Source of the DNA: an uncultured Clostridia bacterium
GTDB taxonomy: Bacteria > Bacillota > Clostridia > Oscillospirales > Acutalibacteraceae
Length of the DNA stretch: 64,000 nucleotides
NCBI GenBank assembly: GCA_947630285.1
Contig: CANRHD010000002.1
Coordinates: forward strand, 62,001-126,000
Direction: 5' to 3'
The translations under genes and the position numbers were made by a program. Below the pieces are notes generated by a model. It was given only the letters and a program-made list of their open reading frames with translations. It was not told where the DNA came from and did no database searches. This document shows positions 16,385-24,763 of the stretch, piece after piece. Position 1 is the stretch's first letter. Each line of letters opens with the position of its first letter.

Positions 16385-17536
16385 TTGAACGAAAAAACGA
16401 TCATTATTAATTTAAAGAACATCTCTGTCAGCTTTGATGAACAACAAATATTAAAAAACATTAACCTCTTTATCCGTGACGGTGAATTTGTAACACTGTT
16501 AGGTCCTTCGGGTTGCGGAAAAACCACTACGCTTAGGATCATTGCAGGCTTTTTGGAGCCTGACAGCGGCGAGGTTATTTTTGACGGTAAAACTATTAAT
16601 GGTGTGCCTGCATATAAGCGTCAGGTGAACACCATTTTTCAGCGTTATGCGCTGTTTCCGCATTTGAATGTATATGACAATATCGCTTTCGGGCTTAAAA
16701 ACAAAAAAGTTCCAAAGGACGAAATTTCCAAGACCGTAACGGAAATGCTCGGTCTTGTAAACCTCAAGGGCTTTGAAAAGAGGAATATAGAGTCTCTTTC
16801 CGGCGGCCAACAGCAGAGGGTTGCCATAGCGAGGGCTTTGGCGGTCCGTCCCCGTGTTCTTTTGCTTGACGAGCCTCTCGGCGCTCTTGACTTAAAGCTC
16901 CGCAAGGATATGCAGTTTGAGCTTAAAAACATTCAGCAGAGACTGGGCATAACCTTTATTTATGTTACCCACGATCAGGAAGAGGCTCTTTCCATGTCCG
17001 ATACCATTGTCGTTATGAATTCGGGCGAAATTCAGCAGATAGGCTCTCCCACCGATATATATAACGAACCCGTAAACGCTTTTGTTGCGGATTTTATAGG
17101 CGAAAGCAATATACTCGACGGCATAATGCGTGACGATTACTATGTTGAGTTTGAGGGTATGCGCTTTAAGTGCGTTGACAAGGGCTTCGGCAAAAACGAA
17201 CCCGTTGATGTTGTCATACGGCCCGAAGATGTGGATATAGTGCCGTCGGAGCAGGGTATGCTCAGGGGCGAGGTAACCTCCGTTACATTTAAGGGCGTTC
17301 ACTATGAAATAATTGTGGATATTAACGGCTTTAAATGGATGATTCAGACTACCGAAAAGTCGGAGGTCGGCGATGTAATAGGCATTTCCATAAAGCCCGA
17401 GGAAATTCAGGTTATGAAAAAGAGTGAATATTCGGGTCTTTACGGCGATTACAGCTCTTTCAGCGATGAATTTGACGGGCTTTCCGACCCGAATACAGAG
17501 CAATCTGAAGATGAAAATGCGCAAGAGGAGGAATAA
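16385..17536 (+). CDS. potA: Spermidine/putrescine ABC transporter, ATP-binding protein
   Basis: 383 residues from a TTG at 16385. Longer starts are unlikely because they would lie in the promoter; GGAAAGGGG precedes the TTG at good spacing. Walker [11 protein letters not shown], signature LSGGQQQR, Walker [13 protein letters not shown] and the switch VTHDQEEA are intact. A C-terminal TOBE-like region ([12 protein letters not shown]) follows, then an acidic tail rich in S/E/D. It powers polyamine import by PotBC. First gene of potABCD, with potB 2 bp downstream. Confidence 0.93.
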   Translation: MNEKTIIINLKNISVSFDEQQILKNINLFIRDGEFVTLLGPSGCGKTTTLRIIAGFLEPDSGEVIFDGKTINGVPAYKRQVNTIFQRYALFPHLNVYDNIAFGLKNKKVPKDEISKTVTEMLGLVNLKGFEKRNIESLSGGQQQRVAIARALAVRPRVLLLDEPLGALDLKLRKDMQFELKNIQQRLGITFIYVTHDQEEALSMSDTIVVMNSGEIQQIGSPTDIYNEPVNAFVADFIGESNILDGIMRDDYYVEFEGMRFKCVDKGFGKNEPVDVVIRPEDVDIVPSEQGMLRGEVTSVTFKGVHYEIIVDINGFKWMIQTTEKSEVGDVIGISIKPEEIQVMKKSEYSGLYGDYSSFSDEFDGLSDPNTEQSEDENAQEEE

Positions 17537-17538
17537 TC

Positions 17539-18360
17539 ATGAAAACAACCTCTTTTGCAAAAAAGATTTTAAACGCCCCGTACATAGTGTGGTCGGTAAT
17601 TTTCATAATCGCACCCCTGATAATGGTATTTTACTATGCCTTTACCGACAGGAGCGGCGCTTTTACCTGGAACAACATTATTGCGCTTAAGAACTACGGC
17701 GAAACATTCGGCCGTTCTATACTATATGCCGTTGTCGCAACCCTGATATGCCTTGTAATTTCCTATCCTTTGGCATATATTATAGCCCGTTCGGGGGCGA
17801 GCAAGCGCAGTACTCTGATGATGCTCATTATGCTTCCGATGTGGATGAATTTCCTTATCCGCACCTATTCGTGGCTCACCCTGCTTGCAAACAAGGGCGT
17901 AATAAACACTATACTCGGCGCAATAGGCTTAGGGCCGTTTCATATGATAAACACGCCCGGCGCAGTAATTTTAGGTATGGTTTACAACTTTTTGCCGTAT
18001 ATGGTACTGCCTATCTACTCCATTATGTCAAAGCTTGACTTTTCCCTTACGGAGGCGGCAAGCGATTTGGGCTGTAACGGCTTTCAGGTTATCCGCAGGG
18101 TAATTTTCCCGTTGAGCGTGCCCGGCATAATTTCCGGCATAACTATGGTTTTCGTCCCGTCCGTCAGCACCTTCTATATAAGCCAAAAGCTCGGCGGCGG
18201 AAAATATCTGCTTATAGGCGACTCGATAGAAATGCAGTTCCAATCGGCATACAACTACAATTTGGGCGCTTCGCTCTCTCTTGTGCTTATGCTGATGATT
18301 ATTGCTTGTATGTTTGTTATGAATAAATTTGCGGACGACGAGGGGGCGGCAATAATATGA
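17539..18360 (+). CDS. potB: Spermidine/putrescine ABC transporter permease
   Basis: 273 residues, six predicted membrane helices, with the permease EAA loop EAASDLGCNGFQVIRRVIFPLSVPGI (about residues 175-200). It pairs with PotC to form the channel in the cytoplasmic membrane. It starts 2 bp after potA with GAGGAG close ahead of the ATG, and overlaps potC by 4 bp. Confidence 0.92.
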   Translation: MKTTSFAKKILNAPYIVWSVIFIIAPLIMVFYYAFTDRSGAFTWNNIIALKNYGETFGRSILYAVVATLICLVISYPLAYIIARSGASKRSTLMMLIMLPMWMNFLIRTYSWLTLLANKGVINTILGAIGLGPFHMINTPGAVILGMVYNFLPYMVLPIYSIMSKLDFSLTEAASDLGCNGFQVIRRVIFPLSVPGIISGITMVFVPSVSTFYISQKLGGGKYLLIGDSIEMQFQSAYNYNLGASLSLVLMLMIIACMFVMNKFADDEGAAII

Positions 18361-19175
18361 AAAAGACCGTCTCAAACATATACATAGCTCTCATAATGAT
18401 ATTTTTATATGCTCCTATGATAGTTATGGTAGTGCTTTCCTTTAACTCGTCAAGCTCAACAAGCGTTATGTCGGGATTTTCGCTGAAATGGTACGGGGAA
18501 ATGCTTAAAAACAGCACAACCCTTACGGCGCTTCGCAATACGCTGATTTTGGCGGTTATCTCCGCCGCAATTTCCACGGTTATAGGTACTGCGGCGGCAG
18601 TCGGAATTGATATGATGAAAAGGAAATGGATTAAGTCAACCGTGCTGACGGTTACAAATATCCCTATGATGAACCCCGAAATAGTAACGGGTGTTTCAAT
18701 GATGCTGTTGTTTGTATTCGTGGGGAAATTTGTGGGCGCACGAGATGTCCTCGGCTTTCCCACCCTGCTCATAGCGCATATCACCTTTAACCTGCCCTAT
18801 GTTATTTTGTCGGTGCTTCCCAAGCTTCGGCAAACGGACCCCCACCTTGCCGAGGCGGCGCAGGATTTAGGCTCCACCCCGTTTCAGGCATTTTTTAAGG
18901 TAGTGTTGCCAAATATAAGCTCGGGCATAGTTACTGCGCTTATAATGGCGTTTACCCTTTCGCTTGATGACTTTATAATAAGTTATTTTGTTAGCGGCGC
19001 AAAGTTCCAGACTCTGCCGATAGTCATTTTCTCAATGACCAAGAAAAGAGTCACCCCCGATATATACGCCCTTTCCACGGTTATTTTCGCCGCCGTTCTG
19101 CTCCTTCTTATAATTATGAATGTTTTGCAGGCAAGGGCGGAAAAGAAAGAACTAAAAGCCAAAAAGGCTGAATAA
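18357..19175 (+). CDS. potC: Spermidine/putrescine ABC transporter permease
   Basis: 272 residues with six membrane segments and the EAA-type loop LAEAAQDLGSTPFQAFFKVVLP. Second half of the permease pair, translationally coupled to potB by an ATGA overlap. The C-terminal end is basic and charged (RAEKKELKAKKAE) and faces the cytoplasm. Confidence 0.92.
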   Translation: MKKTVSNIYIALIMIFLYAPMIVMVVLSFNSSSSTSVMSGFSLKWYGEMLKNSTTLTALRNTLILAVISAAISTVIGTAAAVGIDMMKRKWIKSTVLTVTNIPMMNPEIVTGVSMMLLFVFVGKFVGARDVLGFPTLLIAHITFNLPYVILSVLPKLRQTDPHLAEAAQDLGSTPFQAFFKVVLPNISSGIVTALIMAFTLSLDDFIISYFVSGAKFQTLPIVIFSMTKKRVTPDIYALSTVIFAAVLLLLIIMNVLQARAEKKELKAKKAE

Positions 19176-19193
19176 TTTTTTTGGAGGTCAAAA

Positions 19194-20327
19194 ATGAAAA
19201 AGACTTTATCTGTAATTTTATCTTTGGTTATGCTGTTTTGCGTAACGGGATTTTCGGGCTGTAGAGGAAAAAACGGCTCCGACAGCGAAACGGAGTTTAA
19301 CGCCTCCGCCCTTAAAGAAGATTACTCGCAGGCAGGGAGCGCCATGTCCTCAAAGGAAATCAATGTTTACAACTGGGGCGAATATATTTCCGACGGTTCG
19401 GAGGGAACTCTTGATGTTGTCGAAGAATTTGAAGAGCTTACGGGAATTAAGGTAAATTACACCACCTTTGACTCAAACGAGGACCTCTATTCCAAGATGA
19501 AGAGCGGCGGAATAAGCTACGATGTCATAATCCCCTCCGATTATATGATAGAGAGAATGATAAAAGAGGATATGCTCCAAACCATAGACCTCGATAAAAT
19601 TCCAAACTACAAATATGTTTCCGACGATTACAAGGGTCTGTTTTTTGACCCCGACAACAAATACTCGGTCGCTTACACGGGCGGCATGGTAGGCCTTATA
19701 TACAATACTACAATGGTTGACGAAACCCCGACAAGCTGGAGCATAATGTGGGACAAAAAGTATGACGGACAAATCCTCAATTTCAACAATCCGAGAGACG
19801 CTTTCGGCATTGCGCAGTACCTTTTGGGCTACAGCGTAAATTCTACGGATAAAATCCAATGGGAAAACGCCGCCGAAAAGCTTATAGAGCAAAAGCCGCT
19901 TGTTCAGTCCTATGTTATGGACGAGGTATTCAACAAGATGGAAATGGGCGAAGCGGCCATTGCCCCCTACTATGCCGGCGATTACCTTGCAATGTACGCA
20001 AACAATCCCGACCTTGCGTTTGTATATCCGCAGGAGGGCACAAATATTTTCGTTGACGCTATGTGTATCCCGAAAAGCGCCAAGAATAAGGAAGCGGCGG
20101 AGCTGTTTATCAACTTTATGTGCGACCCCGAAATCGCCCTTGCAAACGCCAATTATCTCGGCTATCTCTGCCCGATTACCGAAGTTGTAAACGACGACAG
20201 GTATGACTATAAGGGCAACGAAGTGCTCTATCCCTCCGAGCCCGTTGAAACGGAATTTTTCCATAACCTTGACCAGGATACACTTGACCTGCTCTCATCG
20301 CTTTGGGAAAAAGTTAAGCTGGCATAA
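19194..20327 (+). CDS. potD: Spermidine/putrescine-binding lipoprotein
   Basis: 377 residues. The signal peptide ends in a lipobox, TGFSGC, so Cys 23 would be lipidated and the protein held outside the membrane. The mature part has NVYNWGEYIS and DVIIPSDYMIERM, typical of the PotD/PotF fold, with acidic and aromatic residues that bind polyamine. An 18-bp gap with GGAGG separates it from potC. A terminator follows at 20358. Confidence 0.92.
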   Translation: MKKTLSVILSLVMLFCVTGFSGCRGKNGSDSETEFNASALKEDYSQAGSAMSSKEINVYNWGEYISDGSEGTLDVVEEFEELTGIKVNYTTFDSNEDLYSKMKSGGISYDVIIPSDYMIERMIKEDMLQTIDLDKIPNYKYVSDDYKGLFFDPDNKYSVAYTGGMVGLIYNTTMVDETPTSWSIMWDKKYDGQILNFNNPRDAFGIAQYLLGYSVNSTDKIQWENAAEKLIEQKPLVQSYVMDEVFNKMEMGEAAIAPYYAGDYLAMYANNPDLAFVYPQEGTNIFVDAMCIPKSAKNKEAAELFINFMCDPEIALANANYLGYLCPITEVVNDDRYDYKGNEVLYPSEPVETEFFHNLDQDTLDLLSSLWEKVKLA

Positions 20328-20357
20328 GGCGAGGAAGACCGAACCTACAAATAAACA

Positions 20358-20446
20358 TTTGCCGGAGGAAGAGGCCTAAAAACTGTCTCTCCCTCCGGTT
20401 TTTATTTCCAAAAAGCATAAAACATTACATTTGCGAAATTTTTGCG
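20358..20446. repeat. Duplicated terminator segment, left copy
   Basis: Includes the hairpin GCCGGAGG...CCTCCGG with a T5 tail, which ends potABCD, and then a run matching the last codons of the downstream PBP gene (TTACATTTGCGAAATTTTT). The same ~88 bp occurs at 21459-21546 with only a handful of differences. The two copies bracket the toxin-antitoxin islet. Confidence 0.88.
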
Positions 20447-20455
20447 AACTTTCGA

Positions 20456-20492
20456 ATATTGTATTGCAATTCGCCATACAATATAGTATAAT
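20456..20492 (+). promoter_or_regulatory. Promoter and palindromic operator of the TA module
   Basis: -35 TTGCAA (20464-20469), 17 bp, -10 TATAAT (20487-20492). A perfect inverted repeat ATATTGTAT / ATACAATAT (20456-20464 and 20476-20484) surrounds the -35, and ATTGCAAT at 20463-20470 is itself palindromic. This is the layout expected for repression by the antitoxin. Confidence 0.8.
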
Positions 20493-20518
20493 CGGAAGCA
20501 GAAAGGCAGGTGCTTATT

Positions 20519-20815
20519 ATGGCAAATAAAAGCGCAAATGTAACGGCTCGTGTTCAGCCGGAAATCAAACGGCAGGCAGAGGCGGTTTTGGACAAAATCG
20601 GCTTGCCCGTTTCGGTTCTGATCGATACCTTATACAGACAAATCATTATGACGGGCGGCGTTCCGTATTCCCTTACCGTACCCAAACTGCCAACAAGAGA
20701 CAGCTTGACCGACGAGCAGTTTAACGCCGTGATGGAAAAAGGCTACAATCAAGCGAAATCCGGCGAGGGACTGTCCGTGGACGAAGCCTTTGCCAAAATC
20801 CGTGAGGATATTTGA
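20519..20815 (+). CDS. RelB/DinJ-family antitoxin
   Basis: 98 residues from the ATG at 20519; a GTG at 20510 lies over the ribosome site. The N-terminal part (NVTARVQPEIKRQAEAVLDKIGLPVSVLIDTLYRQI) is the ribbon-helix-helix DNA-binding region of RelB/DinJ proteins. The C-terminal tail should wrap the toxin. It is followed after 2 nt by the toxin gene, so the two are coupled. Autorepression through the palindrome at 20456-20484 is inferred. Confidence 0.9.
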   Translation: MANKSANVTARVQPEIKRQAEAVLDKIGLPVSVLIDTLYRQIIMTGGVPYSLTVPKLPTRDSLTDEQFNAVMEKGYNQAKSGEGLSVDEAFAKIREDI

Positions 20816-20817
20816 GT

Positions 20818-21156
20818 ATGCGGTATGAGGTGAAGCTGACCGAGCAGGCAGCCCATCAAATCAAGGAAACGGTGCAGTATATCTCTAAAATCCTCTTAGA
20901 GCCTGAAACCGCACGAAAATGGGCGGATACGCTGCAAAGCGAAATTGAAAAGTTGGATTTTATGCCGTCAAGATACCCCCTTACCGAGGAAGAACCGTGG
21001 CGCACAAAGAAAATCCGCAAAATGACCGTTAAAAATTTCCTCGTTTACTATCTTGTTGACGAGGAAAATAAAACCGTGTGGGTAACGGCGGTGATTTACG
21101 GACGGAGAGATCAGATTTCAGCGTTGCGTGATATGCCGCCGGATAACGAGGAATGA
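20818..21156 (+). CDS. RelE/ParE-family toxin
   Basis: 112 residues from the ATG at 20818; a TTG at 20812 is an alternative. The ParE/RelE fold is seen in YEVKLTEQAAHQIKETVQYI, PSRYPL, KIRKMTVKNFLVYYLVDEENKTVWVTAVIYGRRD. RelE-type members cleave mRNA in the ribosomal A site and ParE-type ones poison gyrase; sequence alone does not decide between them here. Partner of the upstream antitoxin. Confidence 0.88.
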   Translation: MRYEVKLTEQAAHQIKETVQYISKILLEPETARKWADTLQSEIEKLDFMPSRYPLTEEEPWRTKKIRKMTVKNFLVYYLVDEENKTVWVTAVIYGRRDQISALRDMPPDNEE

Positions 21157-21178
21157 TAAATCGGCGTTTGGAGGTTTT

Positions 21179-21433
21179 ATGAATAAAGATTGGTTATTTA
21201 CCGGTGAAGGATATGTTTGTGGTCTTAGAGCCGCCGGAGTTTTGATTAGAAATAATATGATTTTAGTGCAGAAGGATAAGGACGGAAATGAATATACTTT
21301 GCCGGGTGGTCATATAAAAGTAGGCGAGACACTGATTGAAGAACTCCAAAAAGTAACCATATATCCTGCGTTTTTGAAAGAAGAAATCTATCGTCTAAAC
21401 GAACCGACGAAACATTTTGTTTCAAGGGAATAA
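21179..21433 (+). pseudogene. NUDIX hydrolase with internal deletion
   Basis: 84 residues from an ATG with TTGGAGG ahead. It begins as a normal NUDIX protein (GLRAAGVLIRNNMILVQKD, LPGGHIKVGET) but after GGHIKVGETLIEEL it jumps to an ordinary family C terminus (IYPAFLKEEIYRLNEPTKHF). The REXXEE half of the Nudix box, which binds the metals, and about 60 following residues are missing. The join is in frame, so a short protein may be made, but it should not be active. It is the third frame of the TA islet. Confidence 0.75.
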
Positions 21434-21458
21434 TCATATTCCCGCTTGCCGCTAAACT

Positions 21459-21546
21459 TTTGCCGGAGGAAGAGGCTTAAAAACTGCCTCTCCCTCCGGT
21501 TTTTATTTTTCAAAAAGCATAAAATATTACATTTGCGAAATTTTTT
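21459..21546. repeat. Duplicated terminator segment, right copy
   Basis: Same hairpin (GCCGGAGG / CCTCCGG with T-run) and same following bases as 20358-20446. This copy overlaps the true 3' end of the minus-strand PBP gene and acts as its convergent terminator. Confidence 0.88.
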
Positions 21547-23122
21547 CCGCTATATACTTAAAGACGGGCGCACAGTCTGCGGCGCCCCCATTGCCGTCCT
21601 CTTTTATAATCGCAACGGAATATTCTGGGCTTTCATACGGAAAAAATCCGCAAAACCATGTTCTGACTATCTCGTTCTTGTCTTCGTCAAATTCGCCCGA
21701 CTGTGCCGTGGCCGTTTTGCCGGCAACCTTTATACCGTCGGGCTTTGCCGCACGGCCGCTGCCGTTTTCCACCGTTTCAAGCAGAGTCCCTTTTATAATT
21801 TCCGCCGTGCTTTCGCTCATCACCCTGCGGTTTGCAGGCAGCTCGGCACGCATAATTTCTATCCTGTTTTCATCTGTAATCGACTGCATAAGGCTTGGCG
21901 TTCTGTATACGCCGGAGTTTGCGACCGCCGCATAAACCGCCGCCATTTGCAGGGGCGACGCCAGCAATTTACCCTGCCCGAACGCCAGGTTTGCGAGGTC
22001 TTGGGGCGAAACCAGCGAAGCGGCGTCGGGAAGTACTCCGCCCGGAGCGAACCAGCCGTCGCAAAGCTCTATTTGTTTGCCAAGCCCGAGATTTCCTGCC
22101 ATTTCGCAGATTTTTTCCTTCCCAGTCATCAAGGCAAGGTTTATAAAATACGGGTTACAGCTATTGGCGGTTGCGGAATACAAATTAAGCACGCCGTGAC
22201 CCGTTTTTTTATGGCAGTTAAAAACCTGACTGCCGACCTTGATATTACCCTCGCAGTTAAACTGCGTACTGCTTTCAATTCCGCTCTCCAATGCCGCCGC
22301 AGAAACTACCGCCTTAAATATCGAACCCACGGCATAGGGGGTTATCGCCCTGTTGATAAACGGCGAGTTTTTGTCGTTTAACGACTTTGCCGGCTCGTTT
22401 TGGGAAAACTCCGGCACGCTTGCCATGGCTCTGATCTGCGCCGTCTTTACATCAAGCACTACTGCGGCGCCCTTTTCTATGCCGTACTCCTCCAGGGCGT
22501 CCTCGCAAATTTTCTGTATGTCCCTGTCAACCGTAAGCGCAACCCCTGCACGGGAATTGTAATTTTCGCTTTGTACTTTAAGCTTTTCACCCTCAAGGGC
22601 GTTTGAATGGGCGTCCACATCGCAGATGATTTTTAAGCTTCCGCTTTTGCTGTTAAGCAGATTGTCATAATATTTTTCAACTCCGCTGACGCCCTTTTTA
22701 TCAGAGTCGATATATCCCACGGTGTGTACGCACAGCCCGTCGTCCGAATAGCGTTTGACTGCGGAAAAGCTGACTGCGTCCGTATTTGAAATAACGCCTG
22801 CGGATTTAAAAACCGCTATTCTGCCGCCCGAAATTTCCTTTAAAACATTGTCCCTTAACTGTTCGGGTATTTTTTCCTTTACGCTCTCAAAGGAGCGAAG
22901 CGAGGGCTTTACGGCAATAAAGCTTTCGTTTTCGCAGTTTACAAGCGGCCTTAATCGGCAGTCATATATCATTCCACGGCTTTCGGAGACGGTTGCGGAT
23001 ACCGTATGCCCTCTGACGGAGGCGGTGTTATACCCTCCCTCGACAATAATTATAAGCCTTGCGTAAACTATGCCCACCAAAAGGCAAAATACAAAAAACA
23101 AAGACGCCGTTCTTTTACACAT
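21527..23122 (-). CDS. Class B penicillin-binding protein (transpeptidase)
   Basis: 531 residues. An N-terminal membrane anchor (about 5-25) is followed by a short dimerisation region (SESRGMIYDCRLRPL) and the transpeptidase domain. Active-site motifs: SIFK (the serine of SXXK, in AVGSIFKAV), SCN (SXN) and KTA in VAGKTATAQSG in place of the commoner KTG. It cross-links peptidoglycan outside the membrane. Its length and layout resemble SpoVD/FtsI-type proteins, but division and sporulation roles cannot be told apart. Its ribosome site lies in the hairpin at 23126-23159. Confidence 0.88.
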   Translation of the reverse strand: MCKRTASLFFVFCLLVGIVYARLIIIVEGGYNTASVRGHTVSATVSESRGMIYDCRLRPLVNCENESFIAVKPSLRSFESVKEKIPEQLRDNVLKEISGGRIAVFKSAGVISNTDAVSFSAVKRYSDDGLCVHTVGYIDSDKKGVSGVEKYYDNLLNSKSGSLKIICDVDAHSNALEGEKLKVQSENYNSRAGVALTVDRDIQKICEDALEEYGIEKGAAVVLDVKTAQIRAMASVPEFSQNEPAKSLNDKNSPFINRAITPYAVGSIFKAVVSAAALESGIESSTQFNCEGNIKVGSQVFNCHKKTGHGVLNLYSATANSCNPYFINLALMTGKEKICEMAGNLGLGKQIELCDGWFAPGGVLPDAASLVSPQDLANLAFGQGKLLASPLQMAAVYAAVANSGVYRTPSLMQSITDENRIEIMRAELPANRRVMSESTAEIIKGTLLETVENGSGRAAKPDGIKVAGKTATAQSGEFDEDKNEIVRTWFCGFFPYESPEYSVAIIKEDGNGGAADCAPVFKYIAEKISQM

Positions 23123-23125
23123 AAA

Positions 23126-23159
23126 AACACCTCTGTTTATATTATTTAACAGAGGTGTT
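23126..23159 (-). promoter_or_regulatory. Terminator-like hairpin containing the PBP ribosome site
   Basis: Perfect 12-bp arms AACACCTCTGTT / AACAGAGGTGTT. On the minus strand the second arm holds AGAGGTG, the only ribosome site of the PBP gene, then T5 and the ATG. It can end the U32 transcript and also mask PBP translation. Confidence 0.7.
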
Positions 23160-23189
23160 GTTTTTATAATTATATGATTTTAACCGGTT

Positions 23190-24413
23190 TTACGCCTGTC
23201 TCCTCAACAGCGTGCCGGGTTTGAAAATCAAATCCGATTTTATCCTTGCTTTCATTGTTGCATGGGGTGCGCTTTCTACTGAATTGCCCTCTGCATCAAG
23301 GATTTCCGTAACTGTAAAGCTAACAGGCTTTACACCGAATTCAAGTGCTTCAAGCTCCTCGCCGACAGAGAATTTATTGCGCTGTTCGACAAAAATGTAG
23401 CCGTTTTCGCATTTTTCCACAACGGCCATGACATCCCATTCCCTGCGGTAGCCTCCCTCGTACGAAATATTTGCTTCAACCGTGGGCGGCTCGTAATAAA
23501 ACCCCGTACAGTACTCCCTGTAGCTTACCTTTTTAACCTCGTCAATTATCCATTGCTCCGGCATATAGCTGTCCGCAGGGTTTTTCAAATAGCCGTCGAT
23601 GGCGGCACGGTAAGCGTTTGTTATCACCGCAGTATAATATGCGGATTTTGCCCTGCCCTCGATTTTAAAGCTGTCCACACCTGCTTTAACAAGGTCGGGA
23701 ATATGCTCTATCATACACATATCCTTTGAATTTAAAATATATGTGCCGTTATTATTGTTATCTATCGGGAAAAAGTTTCCGGGCCTGTCCTTTTGCATAA
23801 GGTAGTATTCCCACCTGCACGGCTGGGCACATTCCCCTCTGTTTGCGTCCCTGCCTACAAGATAATTTGACAGAAGGCATCTGCCCGAAAACGAAACGCA
23901 CATTGCGCCGTGAACAAAGCACTCTATTTCAAGCCCGTCGGGAGTTTTTGCCCGTATCTCCGCTATTTCCTCAAGGGAAAGCTCACGGGCGGTAACTATG
24001 CGCTTTGCGCCCATATTGTAAAATTCATTTGCGCTGAGATAATTTACGATACCTGCCTGCGTGGAAATATGCACATCTACATTCTGCGCATACATTTTGC
24101 AGTATTTCAGCACGCCTATATCGGCGACTATAAAGGCGTCTACGCCTGCCTCGGCGCAATTTTCTATATAGGGGCGAAGCTCACAAATTTCCGAATTTTT
24201 AGGAAGCGTATTCATGGTAAGATATATTTTTACGCCCCTGCCGTGTGCAATATCGCAAATTTCCTTTAGTTCTTCAAAGTCAAAGTTTTTCGGTGCAGAG
24301 CGCATCGAAAACATTGTAGAGCCGACATATATTGCGTCTGCGCCGGCCTCAAGTGCGCTGTCAAAGCGTTCCCTATCCCCTGCCGGCGACAACAGCTCGG
24401 GTCTTTTTTCCAT
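23190..24413 (-). CDS. U32-family protein (TrhP/RlhA-like)
   Basis: 407 residues. Begins RPELLSPAGDRERFDSALEAGADAIYVG, the U32 signature, with VDVHISTQAG and ECFVHGAMCVSFSGRCLLSNYLVGRDANRGECAQPCRW holding the conserved cysteines. Although named peptidase U32, characterised members of this type take part in tRNA or rRNA hydroxylation and need an iron-sulfur cluster and prephenate. A C-terminal barrel domain follows (about 320-407). It lies between mltG and the PBP gene on the same strand. Confidence 0.86.
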   Translation of the reverse strand: MEKRPELLSPAGDRERFDSALEAGADAIYVGSTMFSMRSAPKNFDFEELKEICDIAHGRGVKIYLTMNTLPKNSEICELRPYIENCAEAGVDAFIVADIGVLKYCKMYAQNVDVHISTQAGIVNYLSANEFYNMGAKRIVTARELSLEEIAEIRAKTPDGLEIECFVHGAMCVSFSGRCLLSNYLVGRDANRGECAQPCRWEYYLMQKDRPGNFFPIDNNNNGTYILNSKDMCMIEHIPDLVKAGVDSFKIEGRAKSAYYTAVITNAYRAAIDGYLKNPADSYMPEQWIIDEVKKVSYREYCTGFYYEPPTVEANISYEGGYRREWDVMAVVEKCENGYIFVEQRNKFSVGEELEALEFGVKPVSFTVTEILDAEGNSVESAPHATMKARIKSDLIFKPGTLLRRQA

Positions 24414-24432
24414 AACCTCACCTCAATATTTT

Positions 24433-24461
24433 AAAAAAAGGGCTGTTATTAAAACAGCCCC
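24433..24461 (-). terminator. Terminator downstream of mltG
   Basis: Arms GGGCTGTT / AACAGCCC and a run of seven T on the minus strand. It lies beyond the repeat copy, 300 bp after the mltG stop and just ahead of the U32 gene. Confidence 0.82.
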
Positions 24462-24480
24462 GATCTGTAAATAAACCGAA

Positions 24481-24697
24481 CTAAAAGTTTTCGGCCGCCC
24501 TTTTCAAAAAGAGATTCCCCTGACAGGGGAAATGTCTGCGAAGCAGACAAAAGGGTAAGGGTCGAGGGGCAAAGCCCTCGGCGCAGTCCGCAGACTGCGA
24601 AATTCTTGCGCTACAAAGAGCGCAGGAGGGGCGCAAAACAGTCCTCCGGACTGTTTTGCGGAGGGGAACCCTCGCCGGGGTTCCCCATAATTTATTG
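24481..24697 (-). repeat. Structured dispersed repeat, copy 2
   Basis: Reverse-orientation copy of the element at 63208-63464. It keeps ATTATGGGGAACCCC, the GCAAAACAGTCC/GGACTGTTTTGC hairpin, the CGCAGTC/GACTGCG hairpin, the GGGCTTTGCCC hairpin and GAAAACTTTT. It lacks the AGTGTGT ends of the other copies, and two extra hairpins (GTCTGC/GCAGAC and TCCCCT/AGGGGA) are inserted in the last stem. It stands between mltG and its terminator. Confidence 0.82.
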
Positions 24698-24763
24698 CTT
24701 TTTTTGTGTGCCGAATAATATATAGCTTTTATCGTCAAGCTAAATTCCGCTTTTTACAGCCCT

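Noticed and set aside
24481..24738. 85-codon frame inside repeat copy 2
   Set aside because: Reads through paired hairpins; the corresponding frame is broken in the other copies by length changes in loops.
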